Positions 19,489 to 27,944 of a stretch of DNA of 64,000 nt are shown piece by piece; position 1 is the first letter of the stretch, and each line of letters begins with the position of its first letter. Source of the DNA: Oceanococcus atlanticus (GTDB taxonomy: Bacteria > Pseudomonadota > Gammaproteobacteria > Nevskiales > Oceanococcaceae); contig NZ_AQQV01000002.1 of NCBI RefSeq assembly GCF_002088235.1, forward strand, positions 62,001 to 126,000, in the 5' to 3' direction. A program made the translations under genes and the position numbers. The notes under the pieces are model-generated. The model was not told where the DNA came from and searched no databases. It saw nothing but the letters and a program-made list of their open reading frames with translations.

Positions 19489-19498
19489 ATGCTAGCAT
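19489..19498. promoter_or_regulatory. Perfect 10-bp palindrome between divergent sigma and kinase genes
   Basis: ATGCTAGCAT reads the same on both strands and lies in the 65-nt gap between the sigma factor start and the kinase start. Position and symmetry suit a protein-binding site shared by the two divergent promoters. A 10-bp palindrome can also arise by chance, and no promoter boxes could be assigned with confidence. Confidence 0.3.
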
Positions 19499-19535
19499 CT
19501 CGTACTGAGAAGTAACGCGACTTGGATCACGAAAT

Positions 19536-22190
19536 ATGCCCGCGGCAGTCTCGCTTAGCCCACAGGAATGGCAAGAACTCGAAAACGCATTCGACGCGGT
19601 CGCAGACCTTCCTGATGCCCAACGTGAACAACGCCTGACCGCCCAGCTGCAGGAGCGCCCGGACCTGTTGCAGCACGCCTTGGGCTGGTCGCGCTCGCTG
19701 GATCAGGCTGACGACTTCCTCGAACCACCCGCGCAAGCCGCAGACAAGCCCTACACGCTTGCGCGCGATCAGCAGATTGATGACTGGCAGATTCTGGAGC
19801 CGCTGGCCCATGGCGGCACCAGCGAGGTCTATCTGGTCAGCCGCAACAGCGAAGACTTTCAGCAACATGGCGCGCTGAAGCTGCTGCGCAATGGCAGCCT
19901 GGGCAAACAGTTCAAGCGAGAGCGGCAGCTGCTCAATCGACTCAGCCACCCCAACATCGCGCACTTTCTCGACGGCTGCACCACCGCCAGCGGCCACGCC
20001 TATACGGTGGTCGAGTATGTGCCCGGCCTGAGCCTGAGCGAGGCCTGCCATCAGCAGGATCTGAGCCTGACGCAACGCCTGCAGCTGTTTCTGAAAATCT
20101 GCGATGCCGTGCGCCACGCCCATGCACAGCTGATCGTTCACCGTGATCTGAAACCCGGCAATGTGCGCATTTCGGTGGATGGCGAGCCCAAGCTTCTCGA
20201 CTTTGGTATCGGACGCTTGCTCGACAATCCGGATGATCTGGAAACCACCCAGGTGCTGTTCACGCCGAGCTACGCCGCCCCCGAACAGATCGAGCAAAGC
20301 CCGGTATCGGTCGCCACGGACATCTACGGACTCGGCGGCGTGCTGCATTTCATGCTCTGCCACCGCGCGCCGTGGGGGCTGGACAAAGCCAGCTTGCCGG
20401 TCGCCATCGAACGCATCCTGGATGACGAACCACCCAACCTGCTCAGCGGCCTTGCAGGTGAGCAGGCGCCGTTTTCACGCCGTCTGTTGCAGGGCGATCT
20501 CAACCATATCGTGCAGAAAGCGATGGCGCGTGATCCCGCTCAACGTTACCCCAGCGTTGATGCATTGGCTGGCGACATACAAGCCTTTCTGGATTACCGC
20601 CCGATCCAGGCCAGCGGGCACACGTTTGGCCAGCGGGCCTGGCGCTTCCTGCGGCGCAATCCGTGGCAAAGCGCCACCGGGTTTACCCTGCTCAGCGCGC
20701 TGATCGCGGGTCTGGCACTGAGTCAGTTCCAGACCCAGCAGATTGCCGCCGAGCGTGATGCCGCTTTGCGCTCGGCCGAGCGCGCCCATGCCGTGCGCAG
20801 TTCGCTGTTTCAGTTGCTGCACGCCAGCCAGTCCGACGACCAGGCACTCACCGGCTCGGACCTTTTCGAAAACAGCATCAGCGACATCCGCAAGGTTTAT
20901 GCGGATGACCCCGGCACCGCCGCACAGATGCTCGCCGGGTTCGGCCAGCTGTATTTCATCAACAATGACTACACCCGGGCCGAACCCTTGCTGCGCGAGG
21001 CATTGGCACTGGCCGATGACAGCGCGGTCGGCAGCTGGCCGATGCCCGAAGCGCGCATTGACCTGGCTCAGACCTTGTTCCGAACCGGCAACTACGCAGA
21101 AGCGGCGAGCTTTCTTGAGCAAGCACTCAGCGTGATGCAACAGGACCCCATGCGCTGGCGTCACGACCTGATTGACTCGGCCTCCCTGAAGGCCCAATTG
21201 CTGCGTAATGAGGGCAACATCGAGCAGGCCATCGCAGTGCTTAGGACGGGCTTGGACCAGCAGCTGGAATTGGCGGGTGAGAACAGCACCGTGACCGCAA
21301 TCCTGGCCACCAATCTGGCCACCAACTATCTCTATGCCGGTCAACTTGAGCAGGCTCAGCAGGCATTTCAACAAGCCTGGGACTACTGGACGCTGACCCA
21401 GCAGACCGAATCACCCGATGCGCTGAATCTGCTCAACAATTGGGGCCTGGCTGCCCTGCGTGATGGCGATTTGAACACCGCACAAACGCGCCTGAACCAA
21501 GCCCATGAATTGAGAACCAAGCTGTTCGGCCCCTCGGCCGCGCTGGCCGCCCTGAAAAAGAATCTGGGCGAAGCGTACTGGCACCTGGGCGACCACTCGG
21601 CGGCCCTGCAGCTGATGTCCGAGGCGGAATCGATGACCGTCGAATTCGTCGGTGCCGCCTCGCCTCTGCATATCGGCATCAGCAGTTACCTAGCTGATTT
21701 GTATCTTGAAATCGGTCGCGCCGACGACGCAAGCCAGGTCCTGCAGCGCTGTTGTCGGGACATGACAGCACCCTACTCGCTGCTGCAGGTCCGCGCCCAC
21801 GCGGTTGCACTGAGCACCGATGCGCTGGTTCAGCGACAGCCGGCCAGTGATGATGCGTTCACGCGCACCTTGGCCATGATCACGGACAGCGGCCAGACGG
21901 CCGATCTGGTGCGGGCTTTCGTGCAGGAAAAATGGGCCCAGGCCCAGCTGGGCGACACCACCGCGCTTGAACATCTGGCCGCGTCGGTCGCGCTGCGTCG
22001 TCAGGCTCAGGGACCTGACCACTGGCAAACACTGGCTGCGCAGCTCAAGTGGGCCCAGGCGCTGGCCCTCAACAATCGGCGCACACAGGCACGCGAGCTG
22101 GCCGATGCGGCCGTGCTCGCCGCGCGCCGGCGCTACGGCGAGAACAGCGCGGCGGTTGCCGCCCTGGAAAGTCAGAAACCGCGGTTTTAA
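19536..22190 (+). CDS. Transmembrane Ser/Thr protein kinase with TPR-rich sensor half
   Basis: 884 residues. The kinase domain (about 84-355) has a glycine-rich segment (HGGTSEV, 92-98), lysine K115 in ALKLL, catalytic HRDLKPGN (202-209), DFG (222-224) and APE (248-250), so it looks active. A single membrane helix lies near 379-395. The C-terminal half carries tetratricopeptide-like repeats (for example FGQLYFINNDYTRAEPLLREALAL and later pairs), which would sit on the other side of the membrane. The kinase is divergent from the ECF sigma gene. In related genomes such pairs are thought to act together, the kinase modifying the sigma factor or another target. The signal sensed by the TPR part is unknown. 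Confidence 0.92.
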   Translation: MPAAVSLSPQEWQELENAFDAVADLPDAQREQRLTAQLQERPDLLQHALGWSRSLDQADDFLEPPAQAADKPYTLARDQQIDDWQILEPLAHGGTSEVYLVSRNSEDFQQHGALKLLRNGSLGKQFKRERQLLNRLSHPNIAHFLDGCTTASGHAYTVVEYVPGLSLSEACHQQDLSLTQRLQLFLKICDAVRHAHAQLIVHRDLKPGNVRISVDGEPKLLDFGIGRLLDNPDDLETTQVLFTPSYAAPEQIEQSPVSVATDIYGLGGVLHFMLCHRAPWGLDKASLPVAIERILDDEPPNLLSGLAGEQAPFSRRLLQGDLNHIVQKAMARDPAQRYPSVDALAGDIQAFLDYRPIQASGHTFGQRAWRFLRRNPWQSATGFTLLSALIAGLALSQFQTQQIAAERDAALRSAERAHAVRSSLFQLLHASQSDDQALTGSDLFENSISDIRKVYADDPGTAAQMLAGFGQLYFINNDYTRAEPLLREALALADDSAVGSWPMPEARIDLAQTLFRTGNYAEAASFLEQALSVMQQDPMRWRHDLIDSASLKAQLLRNEGNIEQAIAVLRTGLDQQLELAGENSTVTAILATNLATNYLYAGQLEQAQQAFQQAWDYWTLTQQTESPDALNLLNNWGLAALRDGDLNTAQTRLNQAHELRTKLFGPSAALAALKKNLGEAYWHLGDHSAALQLMSEAESMTVEFVGAASPLHIGISSYLADLYLEIGRADDASQVLQRCCRDMTAPYSLLQVRAHAVALSTDALVQRQPASDDAFTRTLAMITDSGQTADLVRAFVQEKWAQAQLGDTTALEHLAASVALRRQAQGPDHWQTLAAQLKWAQALALNNRRTQARELADAAVLAARRRYGENSAAVAALESQKPRF

Positions 22191-22197
22191 GTGCTAA

Positions 22198-22629
22198 TCA
22201 GGCGGCTCGTGGTGGCGTCAGCACGGGCGGCGGCGCATCCGGCTCGAAACCCGACCAGTCTGCTGGTGTCAGCGCGGCCATACCATGCGCCTGGCGCGCC
22301 TCATCGCAACGCGGATTGTGCAGACCGTCCTCGAAACTCGGTGGATACTCGCGGCACACGCTGGCCCGTCGCGGGTGAATTGAACAGCTCACCGCCACAC
22401 CGACCTCACCCTGCAACGCAATGCAACGGGCGGGCTTGCGCTCGGTGCCCCGCATCACGCGCAAGTGGGGCGTGAGCACTTGAGTCAGCTCCACCGGCAC
22501 CCCGCCGGGCGTCGCGTCATCGGCTTCAGCCCAGTAAAACGACGCGCGATAGTGGGCGCAGCATGCCCCACACCGCAGACACGGATGAACCCATGGCGCC
22601 CCCGGCGCCTCAAATATGGCGGTAACCAA
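22198..22629 (-). CDS. YkgJ-family cysteine-cluster protein
   Basis: About 143 residues. The signature CLRCGACC lies near the N-terminus, and further cysteines in SCSIH and SVCREYPPSF complete the metal- or iron-sulphur-binding cluster typical of the YkgJ/UPF0153 family, whose biochemical role is not established. The frame has no ATG at its beginning. The listed start is a TTG without a clear Shine-Dalgarno sequence, so the true start may be slightly different. The gene is convergent with the kinase gene, only 7 bases away, and divergent from the HU gene. Confidence 0.82.
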   Translation of the reverse strand: MVTAIFEAPGAPWVHPCLRCGACCAHYRASFYWAEADDATPGGVPVELTQVLTPHLRVMRGTERKPARCIALQGEVGVAVSCSIHPRRASVCREYPPSFEDGLHNPRCDEARQAHGMAALTPADWSGFEPDAPPPVLTPPRAA

Positions 22630-22805
22630 GCAGTTGCGATCTCACGCTAACCGACTATTCGGCGGCGGAATTTTGCGCCCGCCGATTGGAAAATCAAGCC
22701 ACCCGGGGCAAAAAACCACTAAAAATAATCCTTACGGACGGTTGTAACTTATGTTCAGTTCGTTAAGACTGCCGTGGCCCGGAGAATTTGGGGCATCCAT
22801 CTATT

Positions 22806-22810
22806 AGGAG
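22806..22810 (+). promoter_or_regulatory. Ribosome binding site that fixes the HU start
   Basis: AGGAG lies 5 nt before the ATG at 22816. It rules out the longer reading frame that begins at 22774, whose extra 14 residues do not match HU proteins. Confidence 0.85.
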
Positions 22811-22815
22811 ACAAC

Positions 22816-23097
22816 ATGTCAGACACCGTATCCAAGAAGGACATCGTGGCCGCCATGGCCAAAGAAGCCGGCATTTCGCAAAAGGATGCCGCTGCTGCAC
22901 TGGACGCTTTCACCAGCTTGGTGGGCAAGAGCGTCAAGAAGAACAACCGTGTTTCGATCATCGGCTTCGGCTCATTCAGCCTGAGCAAGCGTGCTGCACG
23001 CACCGGTCGCAACCCGGCCACCGGCGAAACGATCAAGATCAAAGCCAGCAAGTCGGTGTCCTTCAAGGCCGGCAAGGCTCTGAAAGATTCGCTGTAA
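22816..23097 (+). CDS. HU family DNA-binding protein
   Basis: A 93-residue nucleoid protein of standard length. It begins with MSDTVSKKDIVAAMAKEAGIS, which is one residue longer than quoted families often start but fits the usual helical pair. The body has the conserved VSIIGFGSFSL strand, and the DNA-binding arm contains ARTGRNPATGETIKI with the intercalating proline. HU bends and compacts DNA as a dimer. It stands alone between a divergent YkgJ gene and a strong terminator, so it is probably monocistronic. The roughly 186-nt upstream gap is AT-richer than its surroundings, as expected for a strong promoter, but I could not assign -35/-10 boxes reliably. Confidence 0.95.
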   Translation: MSDTVSKKDIVAAMAKEAGISQKDAAAALDAFTSLVGKSVKKNNRVSIIGFGSFSLSKRAARTGRNPATGETIKIKASKSVSFKAGKALKDSL

Positions 23098-23107
23098 GGC
23101 GTTACCG

Positions 23108-23144
23108 TTGCGACCGGTTGCCAAGGCGCCGGTCGCAATGTTTT
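23108..23144 (+). terminator. Rho-independent terminator after HU
   Basis: A perfect 10-bp stem (TTGCGACCGG at 23108-23117 with CCGGTCGCAA at 23129-23138) has an 11-nt loop and is followed by TGTTTT. It starts 10 nt after the HU stop codon. It separates HU from the small downstream gene, which has its own ribosome binding site. Confidence 0.85.
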
Positions 23145-23169
23145 CCCGTTTACCAGGAGCGATGGAATC

Positions 23170-23316
23170 ATGACCCTACACATTGAACTTGCGCCCCTGC
23201 TGTCCATCCTCGCGGGTGTGGCCATCCTGATCAAACCGCGGCTTTTGAATTACATCGTCGCCGCCTATCTGATCGCAATCGGCCTGATTCAGATCCTCGG
23301 CATCCGCCTGAGCTGA
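23170..23316 (+). CDS. DUF3096-like small membrane protein (48 aa)
   Basis: A short gene easily missed by length cut-offs. It encodes 48 residues, starting MTLHIELAPLLSILAGVAIL and continuing with IKPRLLNYIVAAYLIAIGLI. The pattern of two short hydrophobic helices joined by a KPRLLNYIVA turn matches the DUF3096 family of tiny inner-membrane proteins with no known function. AGGAG lies 10 nt before the ATG. Another ATG at 23162 is out of frame. The gene sits just beyond the HU terminator and is not obviously part of an operon. Confidence 0.8.
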   Translation: MTLHIELAPLLSILAGVAILIKPRLLNYIVAAYLIAIGLIQILGIRLS

Positions 23317-23444
23317 CTGTCACACAAGTAGTAAATATTCACGCTCTGCTGTGATCGCGGGCCGCGCGCACGGCCTGAGCGGCTAGACTCCTGCATATAA
23401 AAATCATACGTGCCGACTGGGATTCGGCGCGCAGGAGAGCCGTA

Positions 23445-25634
23445 ATGAAAACCCGTTCCATTCTTTCCATGGCCGGCGCCACTGTGCTGCTGGCGGCGTG
23501 CAACGCCAATTCACCATCAGCAGGCGGCGATGGTTCCCTGTCACCGCTCGCCAAGGACCGCTACGCCCTGGCCGGCGGCTGCTACGCCATGCAATCCGTG
23601 CGCACCGGCGACTATGTCGCCAGCGTGGATGGTGGATACAAAGCCGCGGCGGCTGATCCGATCAGCGGTGAAGCTTTCTTCATGCAGGCAGCAACGCTTG
23701 GCAAATACTTGTTCTATGCCACCGACCGCTCGGCTATGAGCGCCAACGGTGAGGCCGTGCAAGCCAGCCAAGCGCTTAGCAACGACGCGATCTGGACCAT
23801 CGACTACGACGCCGGCAGCGATCACTTCAGCGTTGCTTCGGAAAGCGCTGGGCAAAGCCTGATTGCAGCCGAAGATGGCACCCTGACACTGGGCAGCAGC
23901 GACAGCGACAATGCGGCGTTCCGCTTCGTTCCAACCAGCGAACCGTGCAGTGAATACCCGGAAATGCCCACCGCCGTGAGCGGCGAGACCTTCAAAGGTC
24001 GTGGCGTGGATCAACCTGCAATCGGTTTTGCCGACGTTCACACACACATGGGCATGTCCAGCGAGATGTCCTATGCCGGCGATGTCGGCCCTTCAGCCGG
24101 CGGCGTACTTTACGGTGAAGTGTTCCATCGCTTTGGTGTGCCACATGCGCTGGAAGACTGCGCCGATTTTCACGGCCCGCAGGGTATCCGTGACGCCAAC
24201 AACATTCTCGAAGGCACACCCGTAGCCACCCACGACACCCAGGGCTGGCCGACTTTCGTTGGCTGGCCGCAGCGCAATTTCCTGACCCACCAGGTGATGT
24301 ATTACAAGTGGGTCGAGCGCGCCTGGTTGTCCGGCCTTCGCCTGATCGTCAACCACGGCACCAACATCGCGGCCCTGTGTGAGGTCGGCAAGCTGTACTC
24401 ACTGACCCCGACAGCGGACTGCAACGACGCCAGCGTGTCGACCAAACAGGTCGAATATCTCTACGAAGTGCAGGACTACGTCGATGCACAGAATGGCGGC
24501 CCGGGCAAAGGCTGGTTCCGCATCGTCAAGAGTCCGCTGGAAGCACGCGAAGTCATCAACGACGGCAAGCTGGCCGTGGTACTCGGCATCGAGGTGGCCC
24601 AGGTCTTCAATTGCGGTGTAACCATGCTGCCCGGCGATATCGAAATACGGCAGTGTGACGAGCAGCAGATCAGCGAGGAGATTGATCGCTTGTGGGAACT
24701 GGGTGTGCGTCACATCTATCCCTACCACGACATCGACAGTTCGCTGGGCGGCGCCGGCATCTTCAGCGGCGATGTCATCAACTTCCTCAACTTCCTCGAC
24801 ACCGGGCGTTTCTGGGAAACCACCGAGTGCCGTGAGCACCCAGAAGACGAGCCCGCTGTACGTTACCCCGGCACCGAAATGACCACGGCCATTCCGGGCA
24901 CCGGCAACGACCCGCTCACCGCGCTGCTGCTGGAAGTCACCGGCGGCACCCTGCCAACCTACCCACCGGGTAAACGCTGCAACGCACGCACCGTGACCGA
25001 TCTGGGTGAATACGCGCTCAACGCGATCATGGACAAGCGCATGGTGATCGACATCGACCACGCCGCCTATCACAGCAAAGACATCATGCTCGACATCGCC
25101 GAGCAGCGTGACCCGCCCTACCCGATGGCCTCCTCGCACGATGCCCATGGCGGGCTGACCAGTGATCAGGCCATTCGCATGCTCAAGGCCGGCGGCACCA
25201 TCTACCCGTACAAGGGCAATGGTATAAAGCACGTCGAATTCCTGGAAAAACTCAAGTTCTGGCGTGAACGTGCCGGGGTTGAGAACGAGCAGCTGCTGGG
25301 CCTGGGCTACGGTGCAGACGCCAATGGCTTTGGTGGTCACCCTGGCCCGCGCGGCGGTGATGCGGTGCCGGTGGAATACCCCTTCACCTTATTCAGTGGC
25401 GACGACTGGGGCGGCCTGTTCAGCGGCTTCGCACCACTCACTGTAGACCTGTTGAGCATCCCTGAAAGCGGCAAGTTCTGGCATATCGACGAAGTCGGCA
25501 TGGCCCACTACGGCCTGGTCGCGGACTTTGTCGAAGAAGTGCGGCTTGAGGGCGGCAACGAAGCCCTGGAGGCCCTGTTCAATTCAGCCGAAGCCTACAT
25601 CCAGATGTGGGAACGGGTGTACAACCGCAACTGA
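23445..25634 (+). CDS. Lipoprotein with M19/amidohydrolase-like metallohydrolase domain
   Basis: 729 residues. The lipobox ends LLAAC with the cysteine at residue 19. An N-terminal domain of about 150 residues (CYAMQSVRTGDYVASVDGG onward) may be a beta-trefoil-like module. The main domain has a metal-binding DVHTH motif (about residue 200), then MVIDIDHAAYHSK and a later ASSHDAHGG. These resemble the metal and substrate histidines of membrane dipeptidases (peptidase family M19) in the amidohydrolase superfamily. The substrate is unknown; a dipeptide or related amide is an inference. AGGAG lies 7 nt before the start, and a small hairpin (23409-23431) sits just upstream of it. The next two genes follow at 1 nt and with an overlap, suggesting an operon. 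Confidence 0.78.
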   Translation: MKTRSILSMAGATVLLAACNANSPSAGGDGSLSPLAKDRYALAGGCYAMQSVRTGDYVASVDGGYKAAAADPISGEAFFMQAATLGKYLFYATDRSAMSANGEAVQASQALSNDAIWTIDYDAGSDHFSVASESAGQSLIAAEDGTLTLGSSDSDNAAFRFVPTSEPCSEYPEMPTAVSGETFKGRGVDQPAIGFADVHTHMGMSSEMSYAGDVGPSAGGVLYGEVFHRFGVPHALEDCADFHGPQGIRDANNILEGTPVATHDTQGWPTFVGWPQRNFLTHQVMYYKWVERAWLSGLRLIVNHGTNIAALCEVGKLYSLTPTADCNDASVSTKQVEYLYEVQDYVDAQNGGPGKGWFRIVKSPLEAREVINDGKLAVVLGIEVAQVFNCGVTMLPGDIEIRQCDEQQISEEIDRLWELGVRHIYPYHDIDSSLGGAGIFSGDVINFLNFLDTGRFWETTECREHPEDEPAVRYPGTEMTTAIPGTGNDPLTALLLEVTGGTLPTYPPGKRCNARTVTDLGEYALNAIMDKRMVIDIDHAAYHSKDIMLDIAEQRDPPYPMASSHDAHGGLTSDQAIRMLKAGGTIYPYKGNGIKHVEFLEKLKFWRERAGVENEQLLGLGYGADANGFGGHPGPRGGDAVPVEYPFTLFSGDDWGGLFSGFAPLTVDLLSIPESGKFWHIDEVGMAHYGLVADFVEEVRLEGGNEALEALFNSAEAYIQMWERVYNRN

Positions 25635-25635
25635 C

Positions 25636-26007
25636 ATGCGTTCAGCCGGTTTACTCGTCAGCCTTTCGGCGCTGCTTCTGGTCGGCCTGTGGTGGGTGAT
25701 GAAACCCACCACAGGCGAGCACTCACAGGCCCGCGGCGAGCCATATGAGTTCCACTTCCAGCTGCATCCGGCACAGACCGAGGCGCCACGCACGCTGAGT
25801 GTCTATCAGGGCGACCAGATCAGGCTGAGCGCGCAAAGCTCAGCCATGGCGCACCTGCATCTGCATGATTACGACCTGCATCTGTATCTGGCACCGGACT
25901 ACCCTTCACAGGTGCACTTCGTGGCCAACACCGTCGGCCGGTTTGAACTGGAGTGGCACGAAGGCGGCCAGCGCTTGGCCACACTGGAAGTCTACCCACG
26001 TCCGTGA
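25636..26007 (+). CDS. Small exported cupredoxin-like protein
   Basis: 123 residues starting 1 nt after the previous stop. A single N-terminal hydrophobic segment (SAGLLVSLSALLLVGLWWVM) acts as a membrane anchor or signal. The rest has the beta-strand pattern of a cupredoxin-like domain: VYQGDQIRLSAQSS, then a His-rich HLHLHDYDLHLYLAP, then a final strand FELEWHEG. A classic blue-copper Cys ligand is absent, so copper binding would have to use histidines, or the domain may not bind metal. The next gene starts with GTG overlapping this stop, so the two are coupled. A periplasmic partner of the following membrane protein is an inference. Confidence 0.7.
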   Translation: MRSAGLLVSLSALLLVGLWWVMKPTTGEHSQARGEPYEFHFQLHPAQTEAPRTLSVYQGDQIRLSAQSSAMAHLHLHDYDLHLYLAPDYPSQVHFVANTVGRFELEWHEGGQRLATLEVYPRP

Positions 26008-27446
26008 TCCGTACCCTGGCTGTTGTGCTCGCGCTGGCCACGCCGGCGCTCGGCCATGCGCATTCCTTTGGCGAGCCCTATCGCCTGCCCATGCCCTACT
26101 GGATGTACATCTACGGCGCCATGGCCGCACTGGCCCTGTCATTCCTGGTCATGGGCTTTTTCCTAACCCGCGCAGACGCCCAGCTCAAACCACCACAATA
26201 CGCCTTCGGCGACAGCGTGCTGGGCCGGGCCTTGCAGGCCTTGCGCATGCCTTTGCTTGTCCTAAGCAGCATGGCCATGCTGCTGGCCATCGTCACCGGC
26301 CTATGCGGCACCATCGATCCCTACCGCAATTTCAACATGACCTATTTCTGGATCGTGTTCGCGCTGGGGATGCTTTATGTCAGCAGCCTGCTGGGTGATA
26401 TCTACGTCGCCATCAGTCCGTGGCGCGGCCTCAGCACGCTGTTCAGTGAGCGCACGTTGGCCCAGGGACGCATCCGCTATCCGGCCGAGCAACTCGCCTA
26501 CTGGCCGGCGGTGGTCCTGTACATGAGCTTCATCGCGCTCGAGCTGCTGGGGCGCACGCGACCGTTTTCGCTGTCCTTGATACTGCTGGCCTACTGTGCG
26601 CTCAATCTGTTCGCCATCTGGCTGATCGGCGCCCGCGCGTGGTTTCGCTATGGCGAGTTTTTCGCGGTGATGTTTCGTCTCGCCGCGCAGCTGGCGCCGA
26701 TCGCCTACGCACCGAACCAATCCGGAGCCCAGCGTCTGCGCCTGCGCTGGCCGCTCAGCGGCCTGCTGCACCAGCGGGTCGAGCACCTCAGCCTGCTGGT
26801 GTTCATATTGTTCATGCTCTCGTCCACCGCCTACGATGGCCTGCGCGAGACCAGCCTGTGGTTCAACCTGTTCTGGAAAGACCCATTCGGCTGGATCAGC
26901 CCCTGGCTGGGCCAACCGCCGATCTATGCCTATGTGGCTTTGCGCCCTTGGTATGTGGCCTACGAACTGCTCTGGCTGATCGCATCACCATTCATCTACC
27001 TCGGATTGTTTGTGCTGTTCCTGTGGCTGGGCCGCATTGTCACACGCAGCGCCCTGCCCCTGTCCGAGCTGGCCCTGCGCTTTGGTTACAGCCTGCTGCC
27101 CATCGCACTGGTCTATCACGCGACGCACTATTACACCCTGCTGCTCAATCAGGGGGTCAAAATTCGCGCCCTGGTCTCCGATCCGTTTGGCTGGGGCTGG
27201 AATCTGTTTGGCTCGGCCATCAGCGGTCGCGTACCCATCATTCCGGACATGGGCGTGGTGTGGAACACCCAGGTGTGGTTGATTCTGATCGGTCACGTGG
27301 CCAGCGTGTATCTGGCTCATGCTGAGGCGCTGCGCAGCTTCCCCAGTCGCACACAGGCAACCTTGAGTCAGATTCCGATGCTGCTGCTGATGGTGCTGTT
27401 CACCGGTATCGGCCTGTGGATTCTGGCCCAGCCTCTGCAGGGCTAG
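26004..27446 (+). CDS. Polytopic membrane protein, similar to proteins annotated as fenitrothion hydrolase
   Basis: 480 residues when started at the GTG that overlaps the cupredoxin-like stop (GTGA). This start gives a proper signal-like N-terminus (IRTLAVVLALATPALGHAHS). The longer frame would add an arginine-rich, unlikely leader. After the HAHSFGEPYRLPMPYWMYI segment there are about ten to twelve hydrophobic helices, including ALALSFLVMGFFLT and LYVSSLLGDIYVAISPW. The start resembles a family often labelled 'fenitrothion hydrolase' in databases. That label comes from pesticide degraders and is probably not the native role. Gene coupling suggests that this protein, the cupredoxin-like protein and perhaps the M19-like lipoprotein work together at the membrane. 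Confidence 0.72.
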   Translation: MIRTLAVVLALATPALGHAHSFGEPYRLPMPYWMYIYGAMAALALSFLVMGFFLTRADAQLKPPQYAFGDSVLGRALQALRMPLLVLSSMAMLLAIVTGLCGTIDPYRNFNMTYFWIVFALGMLYVSSLLGDIYVAISPWRGLSTLFSERTLAQGRIRYPAEQLAYWPAVVLYMSFIALELLGRTRPFSLSLILLAYCALNLFAIWLIGARAWFRYGEFFAVMFRLAAQLAPIAYAPNQSGAQRLRLRWPLSGLLHQRVEHLSLLVFILFMLSSTAYDGLRETSLWFNLFWKDPFGWISPWLGQPPIYAYVALRPWYVAYELLWLIASPFIYLGLFVLFLWLGRIVTRSALPLSELALRFGYSLLPIALVYHATHYYTLLLNQGVKIRALVSDPFGWGWNLFGSAISGRVPIIPDMGVVWNTQVWLILIGHVASVYLAHAEALRSFPSRTQATLSQIPMLLLMVLFTGIGLWILAQPLQG

Positions 27447-27471
27447 GCGAACCGCGCAATAGACACACGAC

Positions 27472-27768
27472 TCAGGAGGTGGCGCGTTTGCTCCCGTTGG
27501 CGCGACGTGAGCTGGCCGGCTTGGACTGGGTCTGCTGGCGCCGTTCACGGTAGCGATCGAGAATGCCACGCCCACGACCGGGGCCCTTGGAGCGGCTGCT
27601 GCGGGTATTGAGCAAACGCCGCACCATGGCCTTATCAGCCGTGTCGAGATTGAGATAGCCCTCATCCAGGCAGCGCTCGATCAGCTCATGGTGATCGTCA
27701 TCCAGATCGGCGCAAACCAGCATCTGTTCCAGCGCCGAATTCATCTCCTGAAGATCATCTTGATCCAT
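27472..27768 (-). CDS. Small hypothetical protein with acidic N-half and basic C-half (98 aa)
   Basis: The ATG at 27766-27768 is chosen because AAGGAGG lies 5 nt before it. An alternative ATG 21 nt upstream lacks such a site. The first 60 residues are acidic and helical (DQDDLQEMNSALEQML, DDDHHELIERCLDEG), while the last 40 are Arg/Lys/Ser-rich (GPGRGRGILDRYRERR onward), as in proteins that touch nucleic acid. I do not recognise the family. It is convergent with the membrane-protein gene and followed upstream by a 176-nt gap to gdx. Confidence 0.6.
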   Translation of the reverse strand: MDQDDLQEMNSALEQMLVCADLDDDHHELIERCLDEGYLNLDTADKAMVRRLLNTRSSRSKGPGRGRGILDRYRERRQQTQSKPASSRRANGSKRATS

Positions 27769-27773
27769 TGTCG

Positions 27774-27780
27774 CCTCCTT
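27774..27780 (-). promoter_or_regulatory. Strong ribosome binding site (AAGGAGG) fixing the start at 27768
   Basis: The seven-base AAGGAGG on the minus strand is 5 nt from the ATG at 27768-27766. It rejects the longer frame that starts at 27792. Confidence 0.8.
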
Positions 27781-27944
27781 CACCGATGCCACAATTGGTA
27801 TCTGTGGTGATACTCCTATCCATCGACCAGTGCAAGTCCTTCACACCTCGGTCGTGGCGACACCAGCTTCACGCTACATGGGTTCAGGCATGCTGCCGAT
27901 CCAGACCCTGACTCGGATTGGGTGAGTGCGCGCGCTCACCTGGC

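Noticed and set aside
25528-25635. Longer start for the cupredoxin-like gene
   Set aside because: The extra leader lies in the end of the preceding gene and would hide the signal segment. The ATG at 25636 gives a proper N-terminus.
27921-27940. Near-perfect 10-bp palindrome just after gdx, possible terminator
   Set aside because: There is no run of T after it on the gdx strand, so termination is not supported. It may only stabilise mRNA ends.
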